Source: Rossellomorea aquimaris
Lineage (GTDB): Bacteria; Bacillota; Bacilli; Bacillales; Fictibacillaceae
DNA length: 64,000 nucleotides
Reading direction: 5' to 3'
NCBI GenBank assembly: GCA_020524245.1
Contig: JAIVLN010000001.1
Coordinates: 620,001-684,000, forward strand
Positions 26,976 to 35,894 of this stretch are shown here, in pieces; position 1 is the stretch's first letter; the number at the start of each line of letters is the position of its first letter. The notes below the pieces were generated by a model. That model did not search any database. It saw nothing but the letters and a program-made list of their open reading frames with translations, and was not told the origin of the DNA. The translations under genes were made by a program, and so were the position numbers.

Positions 26976-27914
26976 ATGCGTGTTGTTAATAGTATAGCTG
27001 AATTGATCGGAGATACACCTTTTGTAAAATTAAACCGTCTCACTGATCCGAACGGTGCAGACGTTTATGTAAAATTAGAGTATTTCAACCCAAGCGGCAG
27101 CATTAAAGACCGTGCAGCCTATAACATGTTGGCGGTAGCGGAAGACAAAGGACTTCTGAAAGCGGGATCCACAATCATCGAACCGACTTCCGGAAATACA
27201 GGGATCGGTCTCGCGATGAATGCTGCAGCGAAAGGTTACAAAGCGATCATCGTCATGCCGGATACGATGACGAAGGAGCGTATCAATCTTTTGAAGGCAT
27301 ATGGTTCCGAAGTGGTTCTGACACCTGGTGACGATAAGATGCCTGGTGCAATTGCGAAAGCAAAGGAACTGGCGGATCAGATCCCGAACAGCTTCATGCC
27401 GATGCAGTTCGAAAACCCTGCTAACCCGGATGCCCATCGAAACACGACTGCTATTGAAATTTTGGAAGCCGCTAAGGAAATCGGTAAAAACTTCAAAACT
27501 TTCGTCGCACCTGCCGGGACAGGCGGAACAATTACAGGAACTGGTGAAACACTGAAGGAGCACTTGCCGAATCTCGAAATCAAAGTTGTCGAACCTGAAG
27601 GCTCTCCGGTATTGTCCGGCGGTAAACCTGGTAAGCATAAGCTTGTCGGAACGAGCCCGGGATTCATTCCGGACATCTTGAATCAGAACATTTACGACGA
27701 GATTATTCGAATCAAGGACGAAGAAGCGATTGAAACGACTCGTAAGCTCGCAAGTGAGGAAGGCATTTTAGTTGGACCGTCATCTGGCGCTTCCGTCTTT
27801 GCCGCACTACAAGCTGCGAAGAAGTTGAGCAGCGACGATGTTGTCATTTGTATGACATGCGACTCTGGTGAACGCTACTTGTCGAGCGACCTGTTTGACT
27901 TCGGTGAAGAGTAA
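26976..27914 (+). CDS. ytkP: Cysteine synthase-like PLP enzyme (YtkP)
   Basis: About 312 residues of the O-acetylserine sulfhydrylase/cystathionine beta-synthase fold. The PLP lysine is in NPSGSIKDRAAYNM, the substrate loop in TSGNTGIGLAM, and the phosphate-binding loop in PAGTGGTITGTG. A GPSSGASVFAA segment closes the site. B. subtilis YtkP is a similar CysK paralogue of uncertain physiological role, so O-acetylserine activity should not be assumed. ATG 26976 is chosen with AAAGGA ten bases upstream; earlier GTG and TTG codons fall in the spacer. Confidence 0.92.
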   Translation: MRVVNSIAELIGDTPFVKLNRLTDPNGADVYVKLEYFNPSGSIKDRAAYNMLAVAEDKGLLKAGSTIIEPTSGNTGIGLAMNAAAKGYKAIIVMPDTMTKERINLLKAYGSEVVLTPGDDKMPGAIAKAKELADQIPNSFMPMQFENPANPDAHRNTTAIEILEAAKEIGKNFKTFVAPAGTGGTITGTGETLKEHLPNLEIKVVEPEGSPVLSGGKPGKHKLVGTSPGFIPDILNQNIYDEIIRIKDEEAIETTRKLASEEGILVGPSSGASVFAALQAAKKLSSDDVVICMTCDSGERYLSSDLFDFGEE

Positions 27915-27960
27915 TAGATACCTTCAAGTGGCATTTGAATCGTCAGTCATCTCTAACAAG

Positions 27961-27987
27961 AAAACCCCCGATTTCCGGGGGTTTTTT
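27961..27987. terminator. Bidirectional terminator between ytkP and the MFS gene
   Basis: CCCCCG/CGGGGG stem with a 5-nt loop and T6 on the plus strand. Confidence 0.85.
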
Positions 27988-27992
27988 ACATA

Positions 27993-29171
27993 TTAAGAGG
28001 ATGGACTTGGACGAGCCGCGCCTTCCGGCAGCACTTTCAAATTGATGAAGAGCAGAATGAGGCCGATTGTCGTCATCGTACCGAAAAAGAAATAAAGGCC
28101 GAATAACGAGTGTGCATCGTATATGATTCCGCCGATGAACGTACAGAACCAGCTTCCGAGTCCGTTCCCCATCGAGCTATAGAGCGCAACCGCAGTCGCT
28201 TTCACATCGTCCGGTGCGATTTCCCTCACGTATTGGAGCGCAGCCGGAATGAAGAGACCGATTGAGAATCCTTGTGCGATCGTTGTTGCGTAGACGCCGA
28301 CCAATGTCGGTTCTGTAAAATAATAGAACCAGCGGATGGACGAAATGAGCGTCGCTGCTATAAGGATTTTTTCGTATCCGAGTCTCCGGATCCACCCTCC
28401 GGACAGTTTCATGAAAGGTGCTTCACTCCCCGCCGCTAGCAAGAAAGCGATGCCGACACCAGCGAGGGTTCCGCCAAGCTCTTGAATGTAGAGACCGAAA
28501 TAGAAGTTGTTTGAGTGAATCGGTCCAAATACCGAAAACGTCGTAAACAGGAACAGTATGAACTTCGGCATTTTGATGAGCCGGATGAATCCTGAGCGCA
28601 AGTCTACCTGCAAGGAGTTGCTTTCTTTTGGCATGGAAAGGACAAAGATCGTACAGATGAGCAGTGCCGCAGTAAAGCTGAAAAAGATCAGTTTGAGTCC
28701 CAGGGTTTCAGCTAATGAGCCCATCACAAAGACAGACACCGCGAACCCGACCGCTCCCCACAATCTGAAGTTACCGTAATCCTTTTTTGTCGCCATAACG
28801 TAGTTGAGCGTAATGCTGTCCGAAACCGGCACAATCGCACTCTGGAACGTCGCGAGCAGAATTGAAATGAGTATGAGACTGATGTAGGAGTCCATGACCG
28901 CGAACGGGATTGCAACGAACCCACTCATCGTTAGTGTAAAAATGAGGACCGCTCTCGGCCGCCTCGTATAGTCACATATGATGCCCCAAATCGGCTGCGC
29001 GATAATCATAACGACCGGACTGACGGACATGATCGCTCCGATTTGCGTTCCTGTGAGCCCGACATCCTGTTTAAGATAAACACTTAATAATGGAAAAAGC
29101 GTCCCGAAACCGAAGAAGATGAAAAAGTAAAAGAGACTGATATTCAATGGTGTGCGTTCTATTGATTTCAT
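27993..29171 (-). CDS. MFS transporter (PPP/HcaT-like)
   Basis: A 392-residue carrier with 12 predicted spans. The N-terminal TPLNISLFYFFIFFGFGTLF and GIICDYTRRPRAVL loop (motif A-like) and KKDYGNFRLWGAVGFAVS (central R-x-W-G motif) resemble the phenylpropionate permease group (HcaT, YwbF). The substrate is unknown. GACAGGAGAGGG precedes the ATG. It converges with ytkP. Confidence 0.85.
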   Translation of the reverse strand: MKSIERTPLNISLFYFFIFFGFGTLFPLLSVYLKQDVGLTGTQIGAIMSVSPVVMIIAQPIWGIICDYTRRPRAVLIFTLTMSGFVAIPFAVMDSYISLILISILLATFQSAIVPVSDSITLNYVMATKKDYGNFRLWGAVGFAVSVFVMGSLAETLGLKLIFFSFTAALLICTIFVLSMPKESNSLQVDLRSGFIRLIKMPKFILFLFTTFSVFGPIHSNNFYFGLYIQELGGTLAGVGIAFLLAAGSEAPFMKLSGGWIRRLGYEKILIAATLISSIRWFYYFTEPTLVGVYATTIAQGFSIGLFIPAALQYVREIAPDDVKATAVALYSSMGNGLGSWFCTFIGGIIYDAHSLFGLYFFFGTMTTIGLILLFINLKVLPEGAARPSPSS

Positions 29172-29315
29172 AAGCCCTCTCCTGTCTAAAACCGTATGTA
29201 ATTACTCTGTCGATTGTAACGCACCCTTGGAAAAATGCAAGCGTGTAATGGTTGTTTATTTTACCAGTTAAATGTATGATTATGGAAAATAATTGAAGGA
29301 GGAATGTGTATTGTA

Positions 29316-30242
29316 ATGAAGAGGTACCGAAATGAATCAAAAGAATTAAAGGTTATGAGATCATTAGGTTCGCGGATGGATCTAAGCGAACCTGATCGGA
29401 ATTACCTTGTCAGTTTGGAAAAAGGTTATGAGGGCGAGTGCAAGTTTGATGGATTGATCGCCCCGTATTTGGATGGACGAATCCTACTCAATGACCTTCT
29501 GCTCGAGCATAAGAACACCGTTTTTCAGCTAGATTCGTTGCTCATGAGCTCATTGAAGATTATTTTGTTCGAAGTGAAAAACCTCGAAGGTGATTATTAT
29601 TTGGAACGAGATTGCTGGTTTTTATCTACCGGTAAAGAGATCACGAACCCTCTGCATCAATTGCAACGAAGTACCATCCTTCTCCGTAATCTGTTAAAAG
29701 GATTGGGCATTTCACTCCCGATCGAATCCTATCTTGTATTTGTGAACCCCGAGTTCTACCTTTATCAAGCTCCTACGAATCTTCCAATCATTTTTCACCC
29801 CCAGTTGAATCGATATTTTACGAATATGCAAAAAGAACGATCGTTTTTGAAGAACCACCATTACGATATCGGGAAGCAGCTATTATCCCTCGAGTTGACC
29901 GATGCTCCCTCTTTTCGATTACCCAAATACGACTATTCCCTACTGAAAAAAGGAATCCAGTGCTTCGCATGTGGTGGGATGTATGGAGAGCTTCTCAAAA
30001 CCACCTTAGTATGTAAAAACTGCGGTAGGACTGAAGGCTTTGAGCCAGCTCTTCTACGAACAGTCGACGAGTTTAAGTTGCTCTTTCCAGAAAGGAAGGT
30101 TACAACGAATGCAATTCATGATTGGTGTGGGATCGTGAAGAAAAGACTAACCATACGTAACGTTCTTACAAGGAACTACAGACTGATCAACAAAGGCAAA
30201 TCATCATACTTTGAGGGGGAAATCAGTAATTCCACAGATTGA
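29316..30242 (+). CDS. NERD-domain protein with C-terminal zinc ribbon
   Basis: About 308 residues. An N-terminal NERD (nuclease-related) domain has an intact core: QLDSLLMSSLKIILFEVKN gives the Asp, then Glu-x-Lys of the PD-(D/E)xK fold. The C-terminal part carries CFACGG (about residue 220) and CKNCGRTEG, a CxxC...CxxC zinc ribbon. Such proteins are assumed to act on DNA or RNA but activity is not established. The ATG at 29316 is chosen; the ATG at 29304 is one base from the AAGGAGG site and too close. The 52-bp hairpin array starts seven bases after its stop. Confidence 0.8.
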   Translation: MKRYRNESKELKVMRSLGSRMDLSEPDRNYLVSLEKGYEGECKFDGLIAPYLDGRILLNDLLLEHKNTVFQLDSLLMSSLKIILFEVKNLEGDYYLERDCWFLSTGKEITNPLHQLQRSTILLRNLLKGLGISLPIESYLVFVNPEFYLYQAPTNLPIIFHPQLNRYFTNMQKERSFLKNHHYDIGKQLLSLELTDAPSFRLPKYDYSLLKKGIQCFACGGMYGELLKTTLVCKNCGRTEGFEPALLRTVDEFKLLFPERKVTTNAIHDWCGIVKKRLTIRNVLTRNYRLINKGKSSYFEGEISNSTD

Positions 30243-30248
30243 TCATTA

Positions 30249-30640
30249 TTTCTATCCTTCATTTGAACTCTTTCCCAATATGGAGGATAGAAAGGACCTC
30301 TTTCTATCCCTCATTTGAGCTATTTCCCAATATGGAGGATAGAAAGAACCGCTTTCTATCCTTCATTTGAACTTTTTCCTAAAATGGAGGATAGAAAAGA
30401 CTGCTTTCTATCCCTCATTTAATCTCTTTCCTAAAATGGAGGATAGAAAGGACTGCTTTCTATCCTTCATTTGAGCTCTTTCCTAAAATGGAGGATAGAA
30501 AGAACCGCTTTCTATCCCTCATTTGAACTCTTTCCCAATATGGAGGATAGAAAGAACCGCTTTCTATCCCTCATTTGAACTCTTTCCCAATATGGAGGAT
30601 AGAAAGGACCTCTTTCTATCCCTTATTTGAACTCTTTCCA
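30249..30640. repeat. 52-bp tandem hairpin array (7 full units plus a partial)
   Basis: Units begin exactly every 52 bases at 30249, 30301, 30353, 30405, 30457, 30509 and 30561, with a partial at 30613. Each starts TTTCTATCC and ends GGATAGAAAG plus a 5-base link (GACCT, AACCG or GACTG). Across each boundary GGATAGAAAG-NNNNN-CTTTCTATCC forms a perfect 10-bp stem with a 5-nt loop, except near 30395-30405 where one unit has GAAAAG. Within units the same arms can also pair around the central ~18-24 nt. No reading frame is kept (52 is not a multiple of 3), and there is no T run after the stems. Confidence 0.95.
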
Positions 30641-30690
30641 TCCATCATCATGATATTCTGCAGTATCGGAGGTCCAAATCCCTCAATAAT

Positions 30691-30718
30691 GAAAAACCGA
30701 GTACATCCGTACTCGGTT
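30691..30718 (-). terminator. Terminator of pepV
   Basis: Minus-strand AACCGAGTAC/GTACTCGGTT stem with a 4-nt loop and a following T run. Confidence 0.85.
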
Positions 30719-30734
30719 CTCCGATTTGATCATT

Positions 30735-32138
30735 TTATTTTGCCAGTTCGTAGATGGCTTGCGCGTAGATCGCGGTTGCTTTCATCAGGTTTTCGATGTC
30801 GATGTACTCGTCCTTCTGGTGAGCCAATTCATCTTCGCCTGGGAACAGTGCGCCGAAAGCGACTCCTGCATCGAGTGAGCGGGCATACGTACCACCACCG
30901 ATTGAAATCAGGTAGCCGTCTTCTCCTGTCTGCTCTTCATAAACGGACATCAGCGTCTTAATCAATGGGTGATCTTCCGGGACGTGGTGCGGTCCCAAAT
31001 GCTCAATCTCTTTCAGTTCGTATCCGAAGCGAGCTCCTGCTTCCTCCAGGACTCCGCGTGTTCGCTCGAAATTGTGCGATACCGGGTAACGGAGGTTCAT
31101 CCCGATCATGCCGCCTTCTTCAACTGTGTAACGCATGATTCCGGCGTTCAGCGTCAATGGTCCGCTCACTTCATCGGAATCAGCAATCTCCAACTTTGCC
31201 CCTTCTGTATCAGAAGTAAGGTACTCACTGACAAAGCGGATGAAAGAACCGCCGTCTCCTTCAAAGGAATATGCGGATAAAAACTCGGCCAAGAACAGGC
31301 CTGCGTTTTTACCAGTCTCAGGTTTACTGCCGTGCACCGAGATGCCTTCTAGCTTAAACGTAAATCGTCCATCTGACTCAACCACTTCACCCGTCAAACC
31401 GATATCCGCTAAGAACGAGTTAAACGAAGCTTCCACATCACTCGGTAAACCCGCAGCCACTGCTTCGGCATAGTCCGGAACCATGTTCAGCCTTCTACCA
31501 GAATCGAACGACACCAATCGTGCACCTTCACCGTCACCGGCCTCATCAACACTCGACTGCTTCCACTCGCAATCAAAGATTCCTTTTTCCGCGTAAATGA
31601 TCGGAAAATCGGCGTCTGGTGCGAAACCAATCGTCGGCATTTCTTCATGCTTGAAGTAGTGCTTCACACAGCGCCAGTTGCTCTCTTCGTCAGTCCCGAA
31701 AATCATGCGAACGCGCTTGCTCACATCAAGTCCTAATTCCTTGACGATTTTCATAGCATAGTAGGCCGCCATCGTAGGTCCTTTGTCGTCGATTGCACCA
31801 CGCGCGTAAATGCGCCCGTCACGGATTTCAGCTGCGAACGGATCTGAACTCCATCCATCACCAGCAGGCACAACATCCAGATGACACAGCACTCCAACGA
31901 GCTCTTCTCCTTCACCGAATTCCAGGTGACCCGCGTATCCATCAACATTTTTACTCGAAAAACCGTCCGCTTCCCCTTTTTCCAAAAAGTGCGTGAGAGC
32001 ACGGTCGATCCCTTCCCCAAAAGGCGCTCCTTCCCTTGCACTCTCTGGATCGAGGACACTTTCAATCTGCAACAGCTCTTGAAGATCACGAATCAGATCG
32101 TCCCGGCGATTCTCCACTTCCTGCTTCCAATCAATCAT
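30735..32138 (-). CDS. pepV: Dipeptidase PepV (M20 family)
   Basis: A 467-residue M20 metallodipeptidase. Metal ligands are visible in GVLCHLDVVPAGDGW, YARGAIDDKGPTMAA and FGTDEESNWRC, and GFAPDADFPIIYAEKG follows. The lid domain is in the middle and the final zinc histidine is near SIGGGTYARSLD. It hydrolyses dipeptides and some beta-alanyl peptides in the cytosol. CGGAGGGG precedes the ATG. The K+ channel gene lies 21 bp upstream on the same strand. Confidence 0.94.
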   Translation of the reverse strand: MIDWKQEVENRRDDLIRDLQELLQIESVLDPESAREGAPFGEGIDRALTHFLEKGEADGFSSKNVDGYAGHLEFGEGEELVGVLCHLDVVPAGDGWSSDPFAAEIRDGRIYARGAIDDKGPTMAAYYAMKIVKELGLDVSKRVRMIFGTDEESNWRCVKHYFKHEEMPTIGFAPDADFPIIYAEKGIFDCEWKQSSVDEAGDGEGARLVSFDSGRRLNMVPDYAEAVAAGLPSDVEASFNSFLADIGLTGEVVESDGRFTFKLEGISVHGSKPETGKNAGLFLAEFLSAYSFEGDGGSFIRFVSEYLTSDTEGAKLEIADSDEVSGPLTLNAGIMRYTVEEGGMIGMNLRYPVSHNFERTRGVLEEAGARFGYELKEIEHLGPHHVPEDHPLIKTLMSVYEEQTGEDGYLISIGGGTYARSLDAGVAFGALFPGEDELAHQKDEYIDIENLMKATAIYAQAIYELAK

Positions 32139-32159
32139 GTGTTGACCCCTCCGTTCTTT

Positions 32160-33176
32160 TTACGATTCACTGCGAATTTTATCATACGTTTCCTTGTCAC
32201 AAATGACGAATAGCCGAGCATTTCCTGGGATTGTCTCGTTCAACCGGCGATTGATGTCCATCTTATTTCCGTCTGCAATAAGTGTCGCACCTTCCTGTAA
32301 TAATGAGGTAAACGCGTCCCGGTAAGTCTTCCATTCCGAGCGTGCCGGAATTTCGTAGATGTTGTCTCCAATTCCATGACTCATCAGCTGACTGAAGAGC
32401 TTGGAAATCCCGTTCGTAATTGCAGAACGGACGGCCAATCTCGAAATCGTTTCGTTGGATAAAATGAACTCGTCCACTTCCACGTGGCGGAAATTCTTGA
32501 TATGCTCTTCGTTTAAAATTTCAACCGTACTATGTATTTCAGGTGAAATGCGCTCAATCGTCGTGACGATCAACAACGTTTTTCCATCTGTTAATAATGG
32601 ATCCTGAATGGTGTCATCGGCAAACAACAGTACGCCAGCGGCTTCTGGCAGGTTCGCTTGCATCAACGTATCCTGGTCTGCCGCATCTCCTTTTACATAA
32701 TGGACATGCTCATGTAAATATGGCGATTTTTTTAACTGATCGATGATGACGATTTCCCGGAACTTGTCCGTATGTAAAATCTCTTGGATCGCAAACTTCG
32801 CTTTCTGAGACCATCCGATAATGACGATGTGATTCTTTCCTTTATAGGTCAACAAACCTTCCTCCTTCCTACGTCTAAATGCACCAAAACCATCAACTAC
32901 TTTACCAATGACGACTCCAATCAAGCCAATACCGACTATGTATAAAATCATCGCATAAACACGGCCACCGACAGATACCGGTGATATGTCCCCATACCCA
33001 ACGGTTGTAACGGTCGTCATGACCCACCATAGCGAATCGAACAAGGTGGTGAATGTTTCGGGCTCAATCAAGACCATGACTAAGGTACTCATTACAACCA
33101 TGACTAAACTCATGACGAAAAGTACCCAGTTACTGAGCTCGATGACCTTGACTCTTAACCATTTAAAAAATTGCAC
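32160..33176 (-). CDS. Potassium channel with RCK domain (YugO-like)
   Basis: About 338 residues. Two membrane helices flank a pore loop with the filter TTVGYGDISP (about residues 65-74), followed by a cytosolic RCK/TrkA-N domain: NHIVIIGWSQKAKFAIQEIL is the nucleotide-binding signature. It resembles B. subtilis YugO, the channel used in electrical signalling in biofilms, but the symbol is withheld because several paralogues exist. The GTG at 33176 follows GGAGGAGG with a 5-base spacer; a longer frame to 33254 lacks a ribosome site. Confidence 0.88.
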   Translation of the reverse strand: MQFFKWLRVKVIELSNWVLFVMSLVMVVMSTLVMVLIEPETFTTLFDSLWWVMTTVTTVGYGDISPVSVGGRVYAMILYIVGIGLIGVVIGKVVDGFGAFRRRKEEGLLTYKGKNHIVIIGWSQKAKFAIQEILHTDKFREIVIIDQLKKSPYLHEHVHYVKGDAADQDTLMQANLPEAAGVLLFADDTIQDPLLTDGKTLLIVTTIERISPEIHSTVEILNEEHIKNFRHVEVDEFILSNETISRLAVRSAITNGISKLFSQLMSHGIGDNIYEIPARSEWKTYRDAFTSLLQEGATLIADGNKMDINRRLNETIPGNARLFVICDKETYDKIRSES

Positions 33177-33324
33177 GGAATCCTCCTCCTTCCTCCTCAA
33201 TGTTCCATCTACACTGAATTTCTGTTTTGAATTATTTACAGAATTATTATACAATATTTCTAATCAGGAGGTGGGGTTGAAGTCACATTATCCACTCTAA
33301 AATAGGGGATGGAGTGGAAGCAAC

Positions 33325-33435
33325 ATGTCATATGACGGACAGTCTCATCATATATCTTTAATCATCAGTTTCCGCCGATTGATAACGATTTATGCTAATG
33401 TACCTATTTATTCAAATAATTCAATAATTGCTTAA
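33325..33435 (+). CDS. Possible 36-residue peptide
   Basis: A 36-codon frame begins with ATG after GGAGTGGAAGCAAC. The product has no recognisable motif (MSYDGQSHHISLIISF start). It lies in the 324-bp gap between the channel gene and ytzE. Apart from this and the promoter of ytzE nothing is evident in the gap. Support is weak. Confidence 0.25.
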   Translation: MSYDGQSHHISLIISFRRLITIYANVPIYSNNSIIA

Positions 33436-33500
33436 CATCCACTTAACAATTATTGGGTACACTAACCATGAAGTCGTTAAATAAGGTAAGGAGTGGTTGT

Positions 33501-33722
33501 TTGAGTCATTCGACTGAACGTATGTTGAACCGTGTAAAGGCTATTTATATGTTTATTAATGAAAGTGGTCCGGTAACAACGCAGGAAATTGTCGACGAAT
33601 TCGGAACGACAAAGAGAACGATTCAGCGAGATTTGAACGTACTAACGTATAACAACCTGGTAGAAAGCCCCACAAGAGGAAAATGGGAAACGACATCCAA
33701 AAGAGTAAAGATTGCACAATAA
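33501..33722 (+). CDS. ytzE: DeoR-type HTH regulator YtzE
   Basis: A 73-residue stand-alone winged helix. The HTH motif TTQEIVDEFGTTKRTIQRDL (about residues 25-44) is that of DeoR/HTH_11 proteins, but there is no sugar-phosphate sensor domain. B. subtilis YtzE has the same size. The TTG start at 33501 follows AAGGAG at 7-8 bases. Target genes are unknown. An intrinsic terminator follows at 33743. Confidence 0.82.
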   Translation: MSHSTERMLNRVKAIYMFINESGPVTTQEIVDEFGTTKRTIQRDLNVLTYNNLVESPTRGKWETTSKRVKIAQ

Positions 33723-33742
33723 CATCATAAACAAATGGAAAA

Positions 33743-33773
33743 GGAGCTGACCGTTGATGGCCAGCTCTTTTAT
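33743..33773 (+). terminator. Terminator of ytzE
   Basis: GGAGCTG/CAGCTC imperfect stem followed by TTTTATT, 20 bases after the stop codon. Confidence 0.7.
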
Positions 33774-33787
33774 TGATTTAAGACCTT

Positions 33788-34426
33788 TTATCTCGGTTGG
33801 ACTTCTCGCAAGTCTTCCACGAGATGGTCTTTCACATGGTCCGGTACGATGATGTGTTCTGACGAGAGCTCCATGTTGTCTTCTAGTCTCATGTATCGGT
33901 TCGCGTCCGACATCAAGTTCGCCCAGAAACCTTCCGACAGTGAAAGACCGACGACTCTTCGAGTGTCCCAGTCAATGACGACATCCTGCACCTTACCAAT
34001 CGTATCTCCGCTTTCCGTCTTCACTTTCTTATGGATAATGGATTCTGTTGCGAGTGAGTCGATTGGATCATGGTATTGTTGATCGATCCCGGAGATCCTT
34101 ACCTTATCTTCACTCAGTTCCAATACACCCTTAAAGGAAATATAAAGCGTTTCGGTTGTAAAATTCTTCTCAAATGTATCTTCATCTGTTACAGGTGGCG
34201 TGTTCATTGCTGCTTGTCCACCCGTACTGTTCACCACATTATCCATCGACGTTTCCATTCGGTTATCCACCCGATCTTCATCAGGTCGTTTCTCCAAATA
34301 TATTAGGTATTCTAAATCAAATGTTTTTTTGTTCAGGAGTATGTCCTCCACCTTGTGTTGAGGAGCCTCATCATATTCACTGCTGACAATCTTTTTGTTC
34401 AAGATGTCTTTTCCGAATATTAGCAT
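33788..34426 (-). CDS. PRC-barrel domain protein
   Basis: A 212-residue protein with two PRC-barrel-like segments. The first follows MLIFGKDILNKKIVSSEYDE, and the second contains IIHKKVKTESGDTIGKVQDV, VIDWDTRRVVGLSLSEGFW. A variable hinge lies between them (about residues 70-95). PRC barrels occur in RimM and in photosynthetic reaction centres and serve as binding modules. I do not know the specific role. GAAAGGAG precedes the ATG. Confidence 0.75.
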   Translation of the reverse strand: MLIFGKDILNKKIVSSEYDEAPQHKVEDILLNKKTFDLEYLIYLEKRPDEDRVDNRMETSMDNVVNSTGGQAAMNTPPVTDEDTFEKNFTTETLYISFKGVLELSEDKVRISGIDQQYHDPIDSLATESIIHKKVKTESGDTIGKVQDVVIDWDTRRVVGLSLSEGFWANLMSDANRYMRLEDNMELSSEHIIVPDHVKDHLVEDLREVQPR

Positions 34427-34574
34427 ATTGGATTCTCCTTTCGTTGGATGTTTTGATTAATACCCGACATTTTCGGGAATAAAACAACCAAGCAGAAAGG
34501 ATGATAATGGAAAATTGGCAAACCCAAGCCTTGGCGCAGGCTGAGCCATAGTTGAACTTATACTTTTTTATCTT

Positions 34575-35294
34575 TCATGATCTAATTGTATCTTTTAGCT
34601 GTTCCAGTTCATCCTCTGTAAGTGGTCTGTATTCACCAGGGACAAGGGATGGATCCAGTTTCAATGCACCCATTTCCATCCGTTTCAAGTAAGTCACTTT
34701 TTTCCCAACGGCTTCAAACATCCGTTTCACTTGATGGAACTTCCCTTCCGTAATGACGAGCTCGATTTCAGATTGCTTGCCACTCTTCAAAATGTTCAAG
34801 TCGGCAGGCTTCGTCTCATACCCGTCATCGAGCGTGACACCTTTGCGGAAAGCGATCTGATCGTCTTGCGTGACTTCGCCGTCAATCCTTGCGTAATACA
34901 TCTTCGGAACGTGTTTTTTAGGTGATAGCAGTTCATGCGCAAGTTGTCCGTCGTTAGTCAGCAAAAGCAATCCTTCCGTATCTTTATCCAGCCGCCCTAC
35001 CGGGAAAGGTTCAAAACCAGCATCCTCGACATCCAGTAAATCAATCACGGTCTTATGGACGTGATCTTCGGTAGCAGAAATGACCCCATCCGGTTTATTC
35101 ATCATCAGGTAAATATGTTTTACATACTCGACGACTTCTCCGGCGACGGTGACGACATCTTTATCTGGATCGACATGGGTTTTTCCGTTTTTCAGAGGTT
35201 CACCATTTACGTTCACAAGACCGTTTTTCAACAGCTTCTTCACTTCTTTACGGCTTCCGAAGTTCATATTGGCTAACAATTTATCGATTCTCAA
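34575..35294 (-). CDS. 16S rRNA pseudouridine synthase (RsuA family)
   Basis: About 239 residues. An N-terminal S4 RNA-binding domain (RIDKLLANMNFGSRKEVKKL) is followed by the RsuA/RluB catalytic domain. The active-site motif FPVGRLDKDTEGLLLLTNDG carries the catalytic aspartate. ITEGKFHQVKRMFEAVGK is the second family signature. It makes pseudouridine in rRNA, probably 16S position 516 by analogy with YtzG. The TTG at 35294 follows GGGAGG at good spacing; the ATG at 35312 overlaps that ribosome site. Confidence 0.9.
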   Translation of the reverse strand: MRIDKLLANMNFGSRKEVKKLLKNGLVNVNGEPLKNGKTHVDPDKDVVTVAGEVVEYVKHIYLMMNKPDGVISATEDHVHKTVIDLLDVEDAGFEPFPVGRLDKDTEGLLLLTNDGQLAHELLSPKKHVPKMYYARIDGEVTQDDQIAFRKGVTLDDGYETKPADLNILKSGKQSEIELVITEGKFHQVKRMFEAVGKKVTYLKRMEMGALKLDPSLVPGEYRPLTEDELEQLKDTIRS

Positions 35295-35384
35295 AAGAGT
35301 TCCTCCCAACAATTGTAAAATAGTAGCTTAATTTTCAACGATGAGTGTATAATAAGTAAAAATAGTTCAAAAGGAGGGGTACCA

Positions 35385-35813
35385 TTGAAACGCGCAATCG
35401 GACTACTTGCTACAGGACGAAAAAAACTAGGACATCCCGCACCGGTGCTGGATTTTTATACAAGTCCATTGTTTCAGAAATCTGTACAGTATGCAAAAGA
35501 GCATTATGATGCTTTTTATTTTTATAATGCCAAAGATGGACTACTATTACCCGATCAAGCACTAGAACCCTATGACCTTTCCATTAAGACTTTCTCCATC
35601 ATGGAAAAGAAGGTTTGGGCTCGGAATGTCATTGATACTTTCCGTAAATATGAATCTCCTGATGACATTGTTGTTTATCTGCATGGTGGGAAAGTGTACC
35701 GAGACCATCTTGAACCCCAGCTTGAACAGAAGGGCTATGAATATAAGATCCCGATGAAAGGCCTTGGAATTGGTCAGCAACTCGCCTGGCTCGATGAGCA
35801 GCTTGCCAGGTAA
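35385..35813 (+). CDS. DUF6884-like protein
   Basis: A 142-residue cytosolic protein. It contains ATGRKKLGHPAPVLDFYTSP, LFQKSVQYAKEHYDAFYFYN and AKDGLLLPDQALEPYDL, the pattern I associate with DUF6884, which is sometimes placed near YaaA-like or tRNA-modification proteins. The function is unknown. A TTG start follows AAGGAGGGG with a 4-base gap. It is a single gene between two minus-strand genes. Confidence 0.7.
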   Translation: MKRAIGLLATGRKKLGHPAPVLDFYTSPLFQKSVQYAKEHYDAFYFYNAKDGLLLPDQALEPYDLSIKTFSIMEKKVWARNVIDTFRKYESPDDIVVYLHGGKVYRDHLEPQLEQKGYEYKIPMKGLGIGQQLAWLDEQLAR

Positions 35814-35864
35814 AGAGACCTGGGCGAAGGTCAAGCCTTTGTTCCTCTTATTCTCTCTTTAAGT

Positions 35865-35894
35865 GTAAAAAAAGAAGGCCCGGTTAAAGGCCTT
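35865..35894 (-). terminator. Terminator of murJ
   Basis: Minus-strand stem AAGGCC/GGCCTT with an 8-nt loop and T-rich tail, starting at the murJ stop codon. Confidence 0.75.

Noticed and set aside
30249-30640. CRISPR array
   Set aside because: The 52-bp units are contiguous with no unique spacers, and no cas genes are nearby.
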